A model generated the notes under the pieces. That model made no database searches. It worked only from the letters and a program-made list of their open reading frames with translations, and had not been told where the DNA came from. From contig NZ_JACJSV010000037.1 in NCBI RefSeq assembly GCF_014698335.1, positions 1 through 45,534 of the forward strand: DNA of 45,534 bases, read 5' to 3'. Below are positions 35,480 to 44,827 of the stretch, piece by piece. The stretch comes from Microcystis viridis FACHB-1342. GTDB taxonomy: Bacteria > Cyanobacteriota > Cyanobacteriia > Cyanobacteriales > Microcystaceae. A program made the position numbers and the translations under genes. Numbering within the stretch: the first letter of the stretch is position 1; each line of letters starts with the position of its first letter.

Positions 35480-36466
35480 TTAGAGATGGCTTATAGACGC
35501 GAAAGAACGATCGCGAAGGGCAAAAGTGGTAAAAGCGACGAGGGTTCCCACCAATAGCGCACCGATGCTGTGGTGGGTAATGGTTAAGGGTTCCACCTGG
35601 AGATGTAGTTTCAGGGTGGCAACGCCTAAAAACACCTGTAGGGCGACTAATCCCCCGGCGCTAAAAGCTAGTTTTTTGAGGAGAGGATGGATAGCGGCAG
35701 CTCGCCAAGCGAAGAAAACTAGGGTTAACACCGAGATAGTGGCGGGAAAAACCCCGATAATGTGGCTATTCATCACCGTGCAGAGTTGGGAAACCGTTAA
35801 ACACTGATGGGCTGCCCAACGGGAACCGACGAGACCGCCGAGGAGACATTGCAGATAAACTAGACTGGTGGCGACCATTCCCATCCCGGTTAGTTTTCCG
35901 ACCGTACCTGTGCCACGGTAGGGAGTCAGACCGATAGCAATGACGATTAGGGTGGCAAAAAAGAGCAAAGCTGTGGCTAAATGGGCGGTTACGATGTCAA
36001 ATCGCAGTAATTGGGTGACGGTTAATCCTCCCAGGACTCCTTGCAGCAGAATTAAAGCCAAGGCGGCGATCGCAGATGGCCACAGCCAAGGGGGAAGATG
36101 GCGACGATACCACCAAGACAGACCGACGAGAGCGATCGTACTAAACCCGATCAAAGAGGCATCGAGACGATGAAACCACTCCAGAAATACCTGTAGATTC
36201 ATCTGCTGACTGGGAATCCATTGACCGTAACAGAGGGGCCAATCGGGACAAGCTAAACCGGCGTTCATAACTCTGGTGGCAGCGCCCACCACCATGAGGG
36301 CGAAAGTAGCGATCGCAATTTTCCAAACTAAGCGGCGCATCCACACCTGAATATGGCCGGTTTCTCTTAGGGGTGTCGGGTTAAAAACAGATTCGGTCAT
36401 CGGTTTGCCTGTTCTCAAGGAGTCTGTCATCAAAGATCCTGGCTTGGTTTGCCAGTCAGTTATCAC
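35480..36466 (-). CDS. ctaA: Haem A synthase
   Basis: Converts haem O to haem A by oxidising the C-8 methyl group; membrane protein with eight predicted helices in two homologous halves. Seen: the N-terminal [20 protein letters not shown] (Cys pair), [21 protein letters not shown], and in the second half [12 protein letters not shown] with the haem-ligand His residues. 328 residues from this ATG; ATGs at codons 13 and 23 are also possible starts, since the first ~30 residues precede the conserved part. First gene of the ctaA-ctaB pair. Confidence 0.92.
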   Translation of the reverse strand: MITDWQTKPGSLMTDSLRTGKPMTESVFNPTPLRETGHIQVWMRRLVWKIAIATFALMVVGAATRVMNAGLACPDWPLCYGQWIPSQQMNLQVFLEWFHRLDASLIGFSTIALVGLSWWYRRHLPPWLWPSAIAALALILLQGVLGGLTVTQLLRFDIVTAHLATALLFFATLIVIAIGLTPYRGTGTVGKLTGMGMVATSLVYLQCLLGGLVGSRWAAHQCLTVSQLCTVMNSHIIGVFPATISVLTLVFFAWRAAAIHPLLKKLAFSAGGLVALQVFLGVATLKLHLQVEPLTITHHSIGALLVGTLVAFTTFALRDRSFASISHL

Positions 36467-36714
36467 TGTGAATGAGTTTTTTTACGACTGGTAAAACCTT
36501 TTAGATATTCTTTAGATTTCTGGCCATTTCCGTTACATTTGTTTACATAAACTCAGAATAAAACATAAAAATTAGTTATTTTAAATACTTTCCCCGAAAA
36601 CGATCCCAAAGAAAAGATAAAATTCTCAGAAGATGCTGGTTAAATTTCCCATCTATAGGGGAATCATGTTTTAGCCTTGAATAAGTAGCCACTATTAAAA
36701 ATATTGAAAAGACC
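36467..36714. promoter_or_regulatory. Divergent intergenic region ctaA | ctaC
   Basis: 248 AT-rich bases between the starts of ctaA (minus) and ctaC (plus), presumably holding the promoters of both halves of the oxidase locus. I see no strong hairpin or operator and cannot place -10/-35 boxes with confidence. Confidence 0.4.
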
Positions 36715-37680
36715 GTGAAAATTCCCAGCAGTATCCTGACGCTCGTACTCGGGATCACCTTAACCTTAATTAGTCTCTGGTATGGCCAAAATCATGGCTT
36801 AATGCCTGTGGCCGCTTCTGAAGATGCTCAGGAGATAGATAATATCTTTAATCTGATGATGACCATCGCCACGGGACTATTTTTAATAGTTGAAGGCGTG
36901 ATTATCTATATAGTGATTCGCTTTCGCCGTAAACCGGGGGATCAAACCGACGGGCCGGCAGTGGAGGGCAATGTCCCCCTAGAAATCTTCTGGACAGCCA
37001 TCCCGACGGTAATCGTTTTTATCCTTGCCGTCTATAGCTTCGAGATTTATAACAATATCGGCGGTCTCGATCCCTTGATTTCCAAGGGTGGCAAAGGAGA
37101 AATCGCCCACCACGGTCATCACCACGGCACGATGATGGCCATGGGCGGCGATCGCAGAGTAGCCCTAGGTATCGGCAATTCCTACGATGGTGAAGGAGTT
37201 CCCCCCCTAGTGGTCAATGTTAAAGGTATTCAATACGCTTGGATCTTCACCTATCCCGAAACCGGCATTGTTTCCGGAGAACTGCACGCTCCCGTCAATC
37301 GTCCCGTGCAACTGAATATGGAAGCAGGGGATGTGATCCATGCTTTCTGGGTTCCCCAATTGCGTCTAAAACAGGACGTTATCCCCGGACAGGAAACGGT
37401 GTTATCGTTCACATCCAACCAAATTGGTCAATATCCGATCATTTGTGCGGAACTTTGCGGGGCCTATCACGGCGGCATGAAATCTAGCTTTGTGGTTCAC
37501 TCCCAAGCCGATTACGACCAATGGGTGCAGGATAACACAATCGCCGAAGTTGACAGCGATCGAACTGTAGCTATGACCGCTAAAGATCGCTCTGATAGTC
37601 AATATTTGACCCCCTACACCGAAGAAATGGGCATAAACGGTGAAATCCTCGCCCAAGTTGCCCATCAGCAGCAAATGTAA
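36715..37680 (+). CDS. ctaC: Cytochrome c oxidase subunit II
   Basis: 321 residues. Accepts electrons from cytochrome c6 or plastocyanin at the dinuclear CuA centre. Seen: two membrane helices (about 5-22 and 45-66, then 95-112), and the CuA motif C-A-E-L-C with Cys 244, Cys 248, His 252 and Met 255 all present. A His/Gly-rich insert (HHGHHHGTMMAMGG) lies between helix and cupredoxin domain. The start is GTG. First gene of the ctaCDE operon; ctaD begins 29 bases after it. Confidence 0.95.
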   Translation: MKIPSSILTLVLGITLTLISLWYGQNHGLMPVAASEDAQEIDNIFNLMMTIATGLFLIVEGVIIYIVIRFRRKPGDQTDGPAVEGNVPLEIFWTAIPTVIVFILAVYSFEIYNNIGGLDPLISKGGKGEIAHHGHHHGTMMAMGGDRRVALGIGNSYDGEGVPPLVVNVKGIQYAWIFTYPETGIVSGELHAPVNRPVQLNMEAGDVIHAFWVPQLRLKQDVIPGQETVLSFTSNQIGQYPIICAELCGAYHGGMKSSFVVHSQADYDQWVQDNTIAEVDSDRTVAMTAKDRSDSQYLTPYTEEMGINGEILAQVAHQQQM

Positions 37681-37709
37681 TTTTTCTTGTCATCTAAAAT
37701 CTTGGCCTT

Positions 37710-39386
37710 ATGACAGCATCAACGGAAATAACCACCCCAGCAACCGTTCCCGAGGTGATCCATCACCGCAAGTGGACCGATTACTTTACTTTCTGCACCG
37801 ATCATAAAGTCATCGGGATTCAATATCTGGTGACTGCCTTTCTTTTCTTCTTTATTGGCGGTGCTTTCGCGGAAGTGCTGCGGACAGAATTAGCCACTCC
37901 CGACCCCGATTTTGTCTCCCCAGAACTATATAACCAATTCATGACCATGCACGGAACGATCATGATCTTTCTTTGGATCGTTCCAGTTGGGGCAGGTTTT
38001 GCCAATTATCTCATTCCCCTGATGATTGGGGCGGAAGATATGGCTTTTCCTCGTCTTAACGCTGTGGCTTTCTGGCTTAATCCCCCCGGCGGGCTGCTAT
38101 TATTATCCAGTTTCTTTGTCGGCGCACCCCAGTCCGGTTGGACTTCCTATCCACCTTTAAGCTTAATTAGCGGCAAATGGGGGGAAGAATTGTGGATTTT
38201 GAGCCTTTTATTGATCGGGACTTCTTCGATTTTAGGCTCGATTAATTTCATCACCACGATCCTGAAAATGCGGATTCCTGAGATGGATTTGTACAGTATG
38301 CCGCTATTTTGTTGGGCAATGCTGGCCACCTCGACTCTGGTACTGCTTTCCACTCCCGTTCTCGCTTCTGCTCTCGTTCTCTTGTCCTTTGATTTAATCG
38401 CCGGCACGAGCTTTTTTAACCCTGCTGGCGGCGGCGATCCGGTGGTTTATCAGCATATGTTCTGGTTTTACTCCCATCCTGCTGTTTATATCATGATTTT
38501 GCCCTTTTTCGGCACTATATCGGAGATATTACCGGTTCATGCGCGTAAACCGATTTTTGGTTATCGAGCGATCGCCTATTCCAGTCTCACCATCTGTTTC
38601 TTGGGTTTAATCGTCTGGGCCCACCATATGTTCACCAGCGGCACCCCCGGCTGGTTACGGATGTTTTTCATGGCGGCAACTATGTTAATCGCCGTTCCCA
38701 CCGGCATTAAAATCTTTAGTTGGTGTGCCACTCTTTGGGGGGGTAAACTTAGTCTCAATACGTCTTTATTATTTGGGATCGGTTTCCTGTCTTCCTTCCT
38801 CATCGGTGGTTTGACTGGGATTATGTTGGCTTCTGTTCCCTTCGATATCCACGTCCACGATACCTATTTTGTCGTCGGTCACTTCCATTATGTACTATTT
38901 GGTGGTACGGCAATGGCCCTGTTTGCTGCCGTTTACCATTGGTTCCCGAAAATGACCGGACGGATGTATAACGAGACTCTCGGTCGTATCCACTTTGTTC
39001 TCAGTTTTATCGGTTTGAATTTAACTTTCATGCCGATGCACGAATTGGGATTATTGGGTATGAACCGTCGTATTGCCCTGTATGATGTGCAGTTTCAGGA
39101 TTTAAATGTTCTTAGTACCGCAGGAGCTTATATTCTCGGTATATCGAGTATTCCCTTCGCTATTAATATGGTCTGGAGTGCCTTTAAAGGTCAACCGGCT
39201 GGTCGTAATCCTTGGCGCGCTTTAACCCTAGAATGGCAAACCTCCTCCCCCCCAATTATCGAGAATTTTGAGGAAATGCCGATTCTTTGGTCTGGCCCCT
39301 ACGATTACGGTATTGATATGGAAGAATCGGAAGCAGCGGAATCAGTACAAGATCTCCTCGCTGAAGTGGGTGCTGAATCCCAATAA
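37710..39386 (+). CDS. ctaD: Cytochrome c oxidase subunit I
   Basis: 558 residues, twelve membrane helices; holds haem a and the haem a3-CuB site where oxygen is reduced and protons pumped. Seen: MTMHGTIMIF (low-spin haem His), WFYSHPAVYIMILP with the His-Tyr cross-link pair, AHHMFTSG (CuB His pair), and HDTYFVVGHFHYVLFGG (His for both haems). All ligands are present. The C-terminal tail is acidic. Between ctaC and ctaE in the operon; the gap to ctaE contains a dispersed repeat. Confidence 0.97.
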   Translation: MTASTEITTPATVPEVIHHRKWTDYFTFCTDHKVIGIQYLVTAFLFFFIGGAFAEVLRTELATPDPDFVSPELYNQFMTMHGTIMIFLWIVPVGAGFANYLIPLMIGAEDMAFPRLNAVAFWLNPPGGLLLLSSFFVGAPQSGWTSYPPLSLISGKWGEELWILSLLLIGTSSILGSINFITTILKMRIPEMDLYSMPLFCWAMLATSTLVLLSTPVLASALVLLSFDLIAGTSFFNPAGGGDPVVYQHMFWFYSHPAVYIMILPFFGTISEILPVHARKPIFGYRAIAYSSLTICFLGLIVWAHHMFTSGTPGWLRMFFMAATMLIAVPTGIKIFSWCATLWGGKLSLNTSLLFGIGFLSSFLIGGLTGIMLASVPFDIHVHDTYFVVGHFHYVLFGGTAMALFAAVYHWFPKMTGRMYNETLGRIHFVLSFIGLNLTFMPMHELGLLGMNRRIALYDVQFQDLNVLSTAGAYILGISSIPFAINMVWSAFKGQPAGRNPWRALTLEWQTSSPPIIENFEEMPILWSGPYDYGIDMEESEAAESVQDLLAEVGAESQ

Positions 39387-39506
39387 TCAGTTATCAGTTA
39401 TCAGTTATCAGTTATCAGATGTGAGTTTTCAGTTATCAGTTATCAGATGTGAGTTTTCAGTTCACTGTTTACTGTTTACTGTTTACTGTTTACTGATCAC
39501 TGAAAA
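39387..39506. repeat. CAGTTAT / GTTTACT dispersed repeat
   Basis: Tandem CAGTTAT heptamers, twice GATGTGAGTTTTCAGTT, then four tandem GTTTACT heptamers. It separates ctaD from ctaE within the operon and is an inverted, longer relative of 34455-34513. Confidence 0.9.
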
Positions 39507-39578
39507 AAAGCTTCCCACTTCCCACTTCCCACTGACAAAAAGCTCCCCGTCTCCTGTGTAAACTAAGGACATTCAATC

Positions 39579-40202
39579 ATGCAAGGTTCAACGCTCGAAG
39601 ATTCTCAACTCTCTGTCAATTATCATCAGGAAACAGTGGAACACGGACATCATGGCCACCCGGATCATCGCTTATTCGGTGTGGTTTTGTTTCTAGTGGC
39701 GGAAAGTTCCATCTTTTTAGGCTTATTTGCCGCTTTCTTGTTCTACCGTACCATGTTACCCGTTTGGCCCCCCGCCGGCACGCCCGAATTAGAATTAACC
39801 CTACCGACAATTAACACGATTATTCTGGTGTCCAGTAGTTTTGTTATGCACATAGGACAAAAGGCGATTAAACAAAACAATAATGCCGGTTTACAATTGT
39901 GGTTCGGTATTACTGCCCTGATGGGAATTATCTTCCTTTGTGGTCAAGGATACGAATATTATCACGCTGAATTCGGTCTGACAACTAATGTTTTCACCAG
40001 CGCTTTTTATGCCTTAACCGGATTCCACGGTCTCCACGTTACCTTCGGTTTAGTGCTGATTCTATCTGTCCTCTGGCGTTCTCGTCAAAAAGACCACTAT
40101 TCTAGTCAATCTCACTTTGGTGTGGAAGCGGCAGAATTATACTGGCATTTCGTCGATGTGGTCTGGATTATCCTGTTTTTACTGGTGTATATCTTACGCT
40201 AA
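39579..40202 (+). CDS. ctaE: Cytochrome c oxidase subunit III
   Basis: 207 residues with five membrane helices, the short bacterial form. Seen: N-terminal His-rich stretch, AESSIFLGLFAAFLFYR, TGFHGLHVTFG and the closing WHFVDVVWIILFLLVYI typical of subunit III. It stabilises the catalytic core. AAGGAC lies before the ATG. Last gene of ctaCDE; a perfect terminator follows. Confidence 0.95.
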   Translation: MQGSTLEDSQLSVNYHQETVEHGHHGHPDHRLFGVVLFLVAESSIFLGLFAAFLFYRTMLPVWPPAGTPELELTLPTINTIILVSSSFVMHIGQKAIKQNNNAGLQLWFGITALMGIIFLCGQGYEYYHAEFGLTTNVFTSAFYALTGFHGLHVTFGLVLILSVLWRSRQKDHYSSQSHFGVEAAELYWHFVDVVWIILFLLVYILR

Positions 40203-40222
40203 TTTTTGTTATTTAGTAGGAG

Positions 40223-40252
40223 AAAAGGGCGATCAATTGATCGCCCTTTTTT
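40223..40252 (+). terminator. Rho-independent terminator of ctaCDE
   Basis: AAAAGGGCGATCAATTGATC continues to GCCCTTTTTT as one perfect palindrome with a T-run, about 20 bases after the ctaE stop. Its symmetry allows use from either strand. Confidence 0.9.
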
Positions 40253-40344
40253 GTATATTTCAATTTACAGCAGTTATCCTCTAGGTTATACTTCATTTTT
40301 ATGAGAAATGCCGTAACTGGTAACTGATCAATGATAACTGATAA

Positions 40345-40707
40345 TTAACGACGACCGAATAAACTCCAACCTTTGCCACCACTAACGGCCGGTTCAGCTT
40401 TTTCAGCGACGGAGGCAACTTCTGCGGGGGTTTCCTCATCAGAAAGATTAGAAAGATCGTAGTTTTCTACTAGGAAAAGAGAGGCTTTTTCAATAGTAGA
40501 ATAATCCCAGAAAAGGGTAGAAGGTAACTCTTGACCAACCCAATCCTCTAGATCACCCACCATCGTTACTGCATCGATCGAATCTAAACCATAACGGGTT
40601 AAAGGTTCAGTCACATTAATTGTTTTAGCATCCAAAGATAACTGATCAGCTAACTGTTTAACTAACCAATTTTGTACCAGATTATTAAGATTGGAGCTGG
40701 AGTTCAT
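40345..40707 (-). CDS. Acyl carrier protein
   Basis: 120 residues. Seen: an ACP/PCP-type domain in residues ~8-85 with the phosphopantetheine site GLDSIDAVT (Ser 43), followed by a 35-residue Ala/Glu tail ending GWSLFGRR. This is not the housekeeping AcpP, which is shorter and more acidic; the sequence is closer to stand-alone ACPs of polyketide-like pathways. Its start overlaps the end of the upstream acyl-CoA dehydrogenase-like gene by 23 bases, so the two are translationally coupled and the ACP probably carries the dehydrogenase's acyl substrate (inference). Confidence 0.85.
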   Translation of the reverse strand: MNSSSNLNNLVQNWLVKQLADQLSLDAKTINVTEPLTRYGLDSIDAVTMVGDLEDWVGQELPSTLFWDYSTIEKASLFLVENYDLSNLSDEETPAEVASVAEKAEPAVSGGKGWSLFGRR

Positions 40708-42484
40708 GGGTTTTTTCCTCGGTAGTTTGTAAATGGGCTAATTGAAAAGGCACAATCGAAAAATGTTGATTTTCTTGATATAATTTCAGCAATTCTTGGG
40801 CAACATTTTCTACATACACCTCAGATAGAGTGTAAGGCAGCGGCCGCAGAGTTCGCAGTAATCGGTGTAAACTCAACACCAACCATTCCCCCCGGGCAAA
40901 AAATTCCCCCAAGATAGAACGATTATAAAGCCAAGTGTGTAAACAAGCAGAAGCGGCGTGTAAAGTGCAGTATTTCTTGGCAATCTCGAACAATTCGGGT
41001 GATTGGTCGTGACCATACTCGAATTTCGATTGACTAATCTTTTCATCGTGAGCATTTAGTTCCTCTAAAACTAAATTACCCAACATCAATAGATTTTCTA
41101 ATATCTCTGGGTCCACTTCGTCAGAATTTTTCAATCCTTCCAGTATATCAAGGGCAATTTCTAAACCTTGCAGGGAATCATCCATTCCCCGGCCAAATAA
41201 TTCTAAATTATTGGGTTCAAAGGGAGGAACTGACTTTTCTAGGCTAAAAATCGCCTCTAAACGGGTTTTTAACGCCGACATGGTGCGCGAGTTGCGTTTA
41301 GCCCGATATTTGGTTAAAGGACGCAATTGTAGGATTAAAGCATGAAGATTGACGATCGAACTGCCGTCAAACATACTGATAATCGAATTATCCCGCAGTA
41401 GCTTCTGGAAGATGCCGAATTCGTGTTCTTCTCGCATATAAAAACGCGATCCCAAGACCACATAAACACTATTAACCATCTCCTCCAGACGGACAGTAAC
41501 AAAATATTTTACCACCGAAGCCCAGACGCTAAACTGTTCGGGGATAATATGAAAACCTCTCGCAGCCGGAATCGTCTCGCAATCACAAATAAGGATGTCA
41601 AGGAAAGCATCCACGAGAGTGCGCCGGGGTTGGGGCAAATCCATCACATTTTTGTTATAAATTACTCGATTAACGGCAAAACCGAGGGTAGTTCTTAAAG
41701 CGGTATCGGCTGCCCCGTGGGAAAAAGCAGCGCACAACATTCGGGTAATTTGGAAACCTTTCAGGGCTAATTCTAAACCGTCTCCCTCCTCGCGTAAACG
41801 CATGGAATCAGGGACGAAACAATCCTTAAAACCAATGCCACTCATATCCGAGGCCCGCACACCATGGGTGTATATTTTCGGCAAATTATAGTATTTTTCG
41901 GGGTCTAATTGCCGTTTATCGACCATAAATAGGGTTAAACACTTTGGCCCGCCGTTAGCATCGGTTTTCGCCAAAATAAAGGAAATTCCAGAGATAGTCG
42001 CCCGGTTAATCGGCCATTTCTCCCCATTGAGAATATAACCTCCTTCCACCTTCGTCGCGGTCAGATCACCATTGATCAGATCGCTGCCGTGTTCCTTTTC
42101 CGAGTAACCCAGACACAGCGCCCCATAGTCATCCATGATAAAACGGGCGAGCTTCTGTTTCTGTTCTGGGGTTCCCGCCATCCAGTTTAAAAACGACCAG
42201 AATAGGGTAGTAAAAGCGATGCCGATAGTTTGATCCCGTCGGGAAAGTACCCGCACAAAAGCGACAAATTCCTCAAAAGAGGTGAACTCACCGCCGCAAT
42301 CCGTGGGAATGTAGTAGTGTTGGAGTTTCCAGTCGTATAACCAGCGAATTTCCTCGTGGGGAAATTCTTCGCTCTCATCAATTTCGATCACCCGCTTGTA
42401 GGATAGAGGGTTATCGGGATTGAGAGGATCGCCTAAGTCTTTTTCCAGTGCTTCAGCAGTCCAGTATTGCTTAAGCTTTTTCAT
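40685..42484 (-). CDS. Acyl-CoA dehydrogenase-like flavoprotein
   Basis: 599 residues, longer than the usual ~380. Seen: an ACAD core with LGYSEKEHGSDL and GYILNGEKWPINRAT (FAD/substrate region), GFQITRMLCAAFSHG, and SMFDGSSIVNLHAL near the place of the usual YEGT motif. About 200 further residues follow, mostly helical and of unknown role. The Glu base cannot be assigned by eye. The overlap with the ACP gene suggests it desaturates an ACP-bound acyl chain rather than a CoA ester. No FadD/FAAL ligase or polyketide synthase is in the window, so the pathway is unknown. An AGAGG ribosome site precedes the ATG. It is convergent with the ctaCDE operon. Confidence 0.8.
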   Translation of the reverse strand: MKKLKQYWTAEALEKDLGDPLNPDNPLSYKRVIEIDESEEFPHEEIRWLYDWKLQHYYIPTDCGGEFTSFEEFVAFVRVLSRRDQTIGIAFTTLFWSFLNWMAGTPEQKQKLARFIMDDYGALCLGYSEKEHGSDLINGDLTATKVEGGYILNGEKWPINRATISGISFILAKTDANGGPKCLTLFMVDKRQLDPEKYYNLPKIYTHGVRASDMSGIGFKDCFVPDSMRLREEGDGLELALKGFQITRMLCAAFSHGAADTALRTTLGFAVNRVIYNKNVMDLPQPRRTLVDAFLDILICDCETIPAARGFHIIPEQFSVWASVVKYFVTVRLEEMVNSVYVVLGSRFYMREEHEFGIFQKLLRDNSIISMFDGSSIVNLHALILQLRPLTKYRAKRNSRTMSALKTRLEAIFSLEKSVPPFEPNNLELFGRGMDDSLQGLEIALDILEGLKNSDEVDPEILENLLMLGNLVLEELNAHDEKISQSKFEYGHDQSPELFEIAKKYCTLHAASACLHTWLYNRSILGEFFARGEWLVLSLHRLLRTLRPLPYTLSEVYVENVAQELLKLYQENQHFSIVPFQLAHLQTTEEKTHELQLQS

Positions 42485-42923
42485 AGTGCCTCTAGGACAG
42501 ATACAATGTGCTTTTCGTCAATGCCTTCGGTTAGAAGACCCGACCATTCACAAAAATTAATGATCATTCTAGACTTTTGGCTGTAGGATGGCAACAATTT
42601 TTAATTTCGCCTTTACCTTAAATGTGCTAGAACCCACTGGGGTGGGGTGCTAGACTACCCTCTGCGGTAATTATGTCCAAATTGAGGTGATTAAACCGCA
42701 CAGTGCGGTATTAGGTTTTATTGAGGCGGTGTTAGACCGATGGAAGTGGGATATTAGGATGGGGGAGGTTACTCGACCGCAGGGAGCGGTATGATTAATA
42801 GTTATGCGGCTCGTTCCCTGTTCATACTTTTTCCTTGAATGTAATATTCAACTGGCAGATTACGATTAGAATGTTTAAGGTACAAGTTTTGCTTGCCATA
42901 GGGTTTAGAAGTCTAGGAGCAAT
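42485..42923. other. Gene-free region with remnants
   Basis: 439 bases with no supported gene. It contains a short palindrome ACCGCAC-A-GTGCGGT, a plus-strand open stretch ending VTRPQGAV that is too short to assign, and GTGATTAAACCGC at 42687-42699, which recurs as a direct repeat at 44766-44778 beyond the DUF262-HEPN pair. Confidence 0.5.
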
Positions 42924-44039
42924 ATGATGATGGAATCAATAGATGAACGGATAGATGCCAAAATTGGTGAGGTTCGTACTGAATCTATCGATCTCAGCTT
43001 TGGAGAAATCATCAGTTTATATTCTCAAAATGAACTCATTATTCAACCGGAATATCAAAGGTTATTCCGATGGTCTAATCAACAAAAGTCTCGTTTAATA
43101 GAATCCATACTTCTTGAGTTGCCAATACCACAGATATTTACTATTGAGAACTCAGATGGGGTTTTGGAGTTAATTGATGGCTTACAACGCCTTAGCTCTG
43201 TGATTCAATTCATTGATGCCAATGTACTGAATTTCACTGATATAGATGGAGAAAAGCTGAAATCTCTAAAGTTAGAAGGTTGTGATCAGATTTCAGAACT
43301 TAATAATCTGACTTTTGAAGATTTATCATTGAGACTCAAGCTTAGGATTAAAAGATCCTCTGTAAGGACAGTAATTATTAAAAGGCAAAGTAAGTCTTTT
43401 CTGCGTTATGAAATGTTCAAAAGGTTAAATACTGGTGGCTCAATTCTAGCTCCACAGGAAATTCGTAACTGTTCTTCTAGGATGCTTGGTGAGCCAGGTA
43501 TAAAGTTTTATACATTTCTCCAAGAAAGATCCTCCTATTCAAACTTTAAGACTTGCATAGATACATTGTCTCAATCAGAAAAAGAACAAAAGGGAGACGA
43601 AGAGCTTGTCTTAAGATTTTTTGCCGCAAAAAATGCTCAAGATCTCTTCCGGGGGAGTGTGAGAGATTGGTTAGACACATACATGGAAAATATATTATTT
43701 GGAGAAATACAATTTGATTATTCTACTGAAACACAAGACTTTAATAGATTATTTGATTACTTGAGCCAAATTCTCGGCAGTGGTGCTTTTGTTCGATATC
43801 GCGATCAATCACCAATTGGTGCTTTAGCTCCAGCTTATTTTGAAGCTGTTACAATTGGCGTGTTTAGGATACTAGAAAGATTAGAGAATCTGGATAATTC
43901 TTCTGTTAGGGATGAAATAATCAAAATTGTTCAGTCAAACAGCTTTAAGGATAATATTGGACCTGGAGCTAACTCCAGAACTAAGCTTTCTAATAGAATT
44001 GGATGTATTCAAGACGGTTTAACTCAGCTTCTGGAGTAA
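42924..44039 (+). CDS. DUF262 domain protein (ParB/Srx-like NTPase-nuclease family)
   Basis: 371 residues. Seen: IISLYSQNELIIQPEYQRLFRW, then LELIDGLQRLSSV, where Asp 85-Gly-Leu-Gln-Arg 89 stands in place of the usual DGQQR of DUF262. DUF262 is the N-terminal module of GmrSD-type modification-dependent restriction enzymes; here it comes alone, without the HNH DUF1524 domain. AGGAG sits five bases before the ATG. The next gene, a HEPN protein, begins six bases after the stop, so they form one operon and probably a two-component defence or toxin system (inference). Low GC and no HIP1 site mark it as accessory. Confidence 0.85.
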   Translation: MMMESIDERIDAKIGEVRTESIDLSFGEIISLYSQNELIIQPEYQRLFRWSNQQKSRLIESILLELPIPQIFTIENSDGVLELIDGLQRLSSVIQFIDANVLNFTDIDGEKLKSLKLEGCDQISELNNLTFEDLSLRLKLRIKRSSVRTVIIKRQSKSFLRYEMFKRLNTGGSILAPQEIRNCSSRMLGEPGIKFYTFLQERSSYSNFKTCIDTLSQSEKEQKGDEELVLRFFAAKNAQDLFRGSVRDWLDTYMENILFGEIQFDYSTETQDFNRLFDYLSQILGSGAFVRYRDQSPIGALAPAYFEAVTIGVFRILERLENLDNSSVRDEIIKIVQSNSFKDNIGPGANSRTKLSNRIGCIQDGLTQLLE

Positions 44040-44044
44040 TTTTC

Positions 44045-44701
44045 ATGAGTAACTGGGCGAATGAGATCGAGGCTGATCTCAACTGGAGAGAAGGAGAACT
44101 GGCTGCAATTAAAATTCAAATATTAACGACTGATAGGGTTAAGCATCCTGTAAGGTATGAAGCTCTCTTGAGAGCTATTACTACTTTGCTATATGCTCAC
44201 TATGAAGGTTTTTGTAGATTTGCATGGGATTTATACCTCGATACAATTCAAAGGCAAAATATTAAACGCAATCAATGCCGTGAGGAGGTTATAAAGCTAT
44301 CGCTAAGGAAGCGCTTTAAAGAACTTGGAGGTGATTTGTCAGCAGATGGAGTTTGGAGCTTTTTTTCCAACGAATTGCCAGCTTTAATTAATGAGAATAT
44401 TGAATTCAATATTCGCTTAGAAGCAGATAGCAATTTAAAGCCTATGCTGCTTAAAAAGAACTCTACAGATGCTGGTTTATCATGCTCAATGGTGGATCAA
44501 CATGAGCTTTTACTTAAGACATTAGTAAGCAGGAGAAATAATATAGCTCATGGGCAGAAAGAAATAATTCATGATCTGACTGAGTATAACAAGTATGAAA
44601 ATGCGGCTTTGGAAGCTATGTATGAGCTAGGACTATCTGTAATTGATTGCTTAGATAATCGGAAGTATTTGAAACCATCAAATCCGCCTAGCTCATCATG
44701 A
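44045..44701 (+). CDS. MAE_28990-type HEPN domain protein
   Basis: 218 residues, helical. Seen: RRNNIAHGQ with the HEPN ribonuclease signature R-x4-H at Arg 164 and His 169, and YALLHYEGF-like helices earlier (LLYAHYEGFCRFAWDLY). The family was named from M. aeruginosa and is reported mostly beside DUF262 or similar genes. HEPN proteins often cut RNA in toxin-antitoxin and abortive-infection systems, so this is the candidate effector. The frame opens at an ATG at 44003 inside the DUF262 gene, but ATG 44045 follows its stop directly and has GGAG about ten bases before it. Confidence 0.88.
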   Translation: MSNWANEIEADLNWREGELAAIKIQILTTDRVKHPVRYEALLRAITTLLYAHYEGFCRFAWDLYLDTIQRQNIKRNQCREEVIKLSLRKRFKELGGDLSADGVWSFFSNELPALINENIEFNIRLEADSNLKPMLLKKNSTDAGLSCSMVDQHELLLKTLVSRRNNIAHGQKEIIHDLTEYNKYENAALEAMYELGLSVIDCLDNRKYLKPSNPPSSS

Positions 44702-44827
44702 AATCTACGCATTTTAATCGCTGTAGAGTGCGTTCCCTAATGTGGCTCCTACTGCTGCACCGATAGTGATTAAACCGCTGACTCATATCATTTTTCAAAA
44801 GTGATGACAGACTTAGTTGATTATTCC

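Noticed and set aside
36576-36758. 60-residue hydrophobic minus-strand frame
   Set aside because: It overlaps the ctaC start and the divergent promoter region, has no good ribosome site, and hydrophobicity alone is weak evidence.
39268-39561. 97-residue plus-strand frame after ctaD
   Set aside because: Its second half is translated tandem repeat; the first part lies in ctaD in another frame.
44003-44044. Longer start for the HEPN protein
   Set aside because: These codons overlap the end of the DUF262 gene, while the ATG at 44045 has a ribosome site and directly follows the stop.
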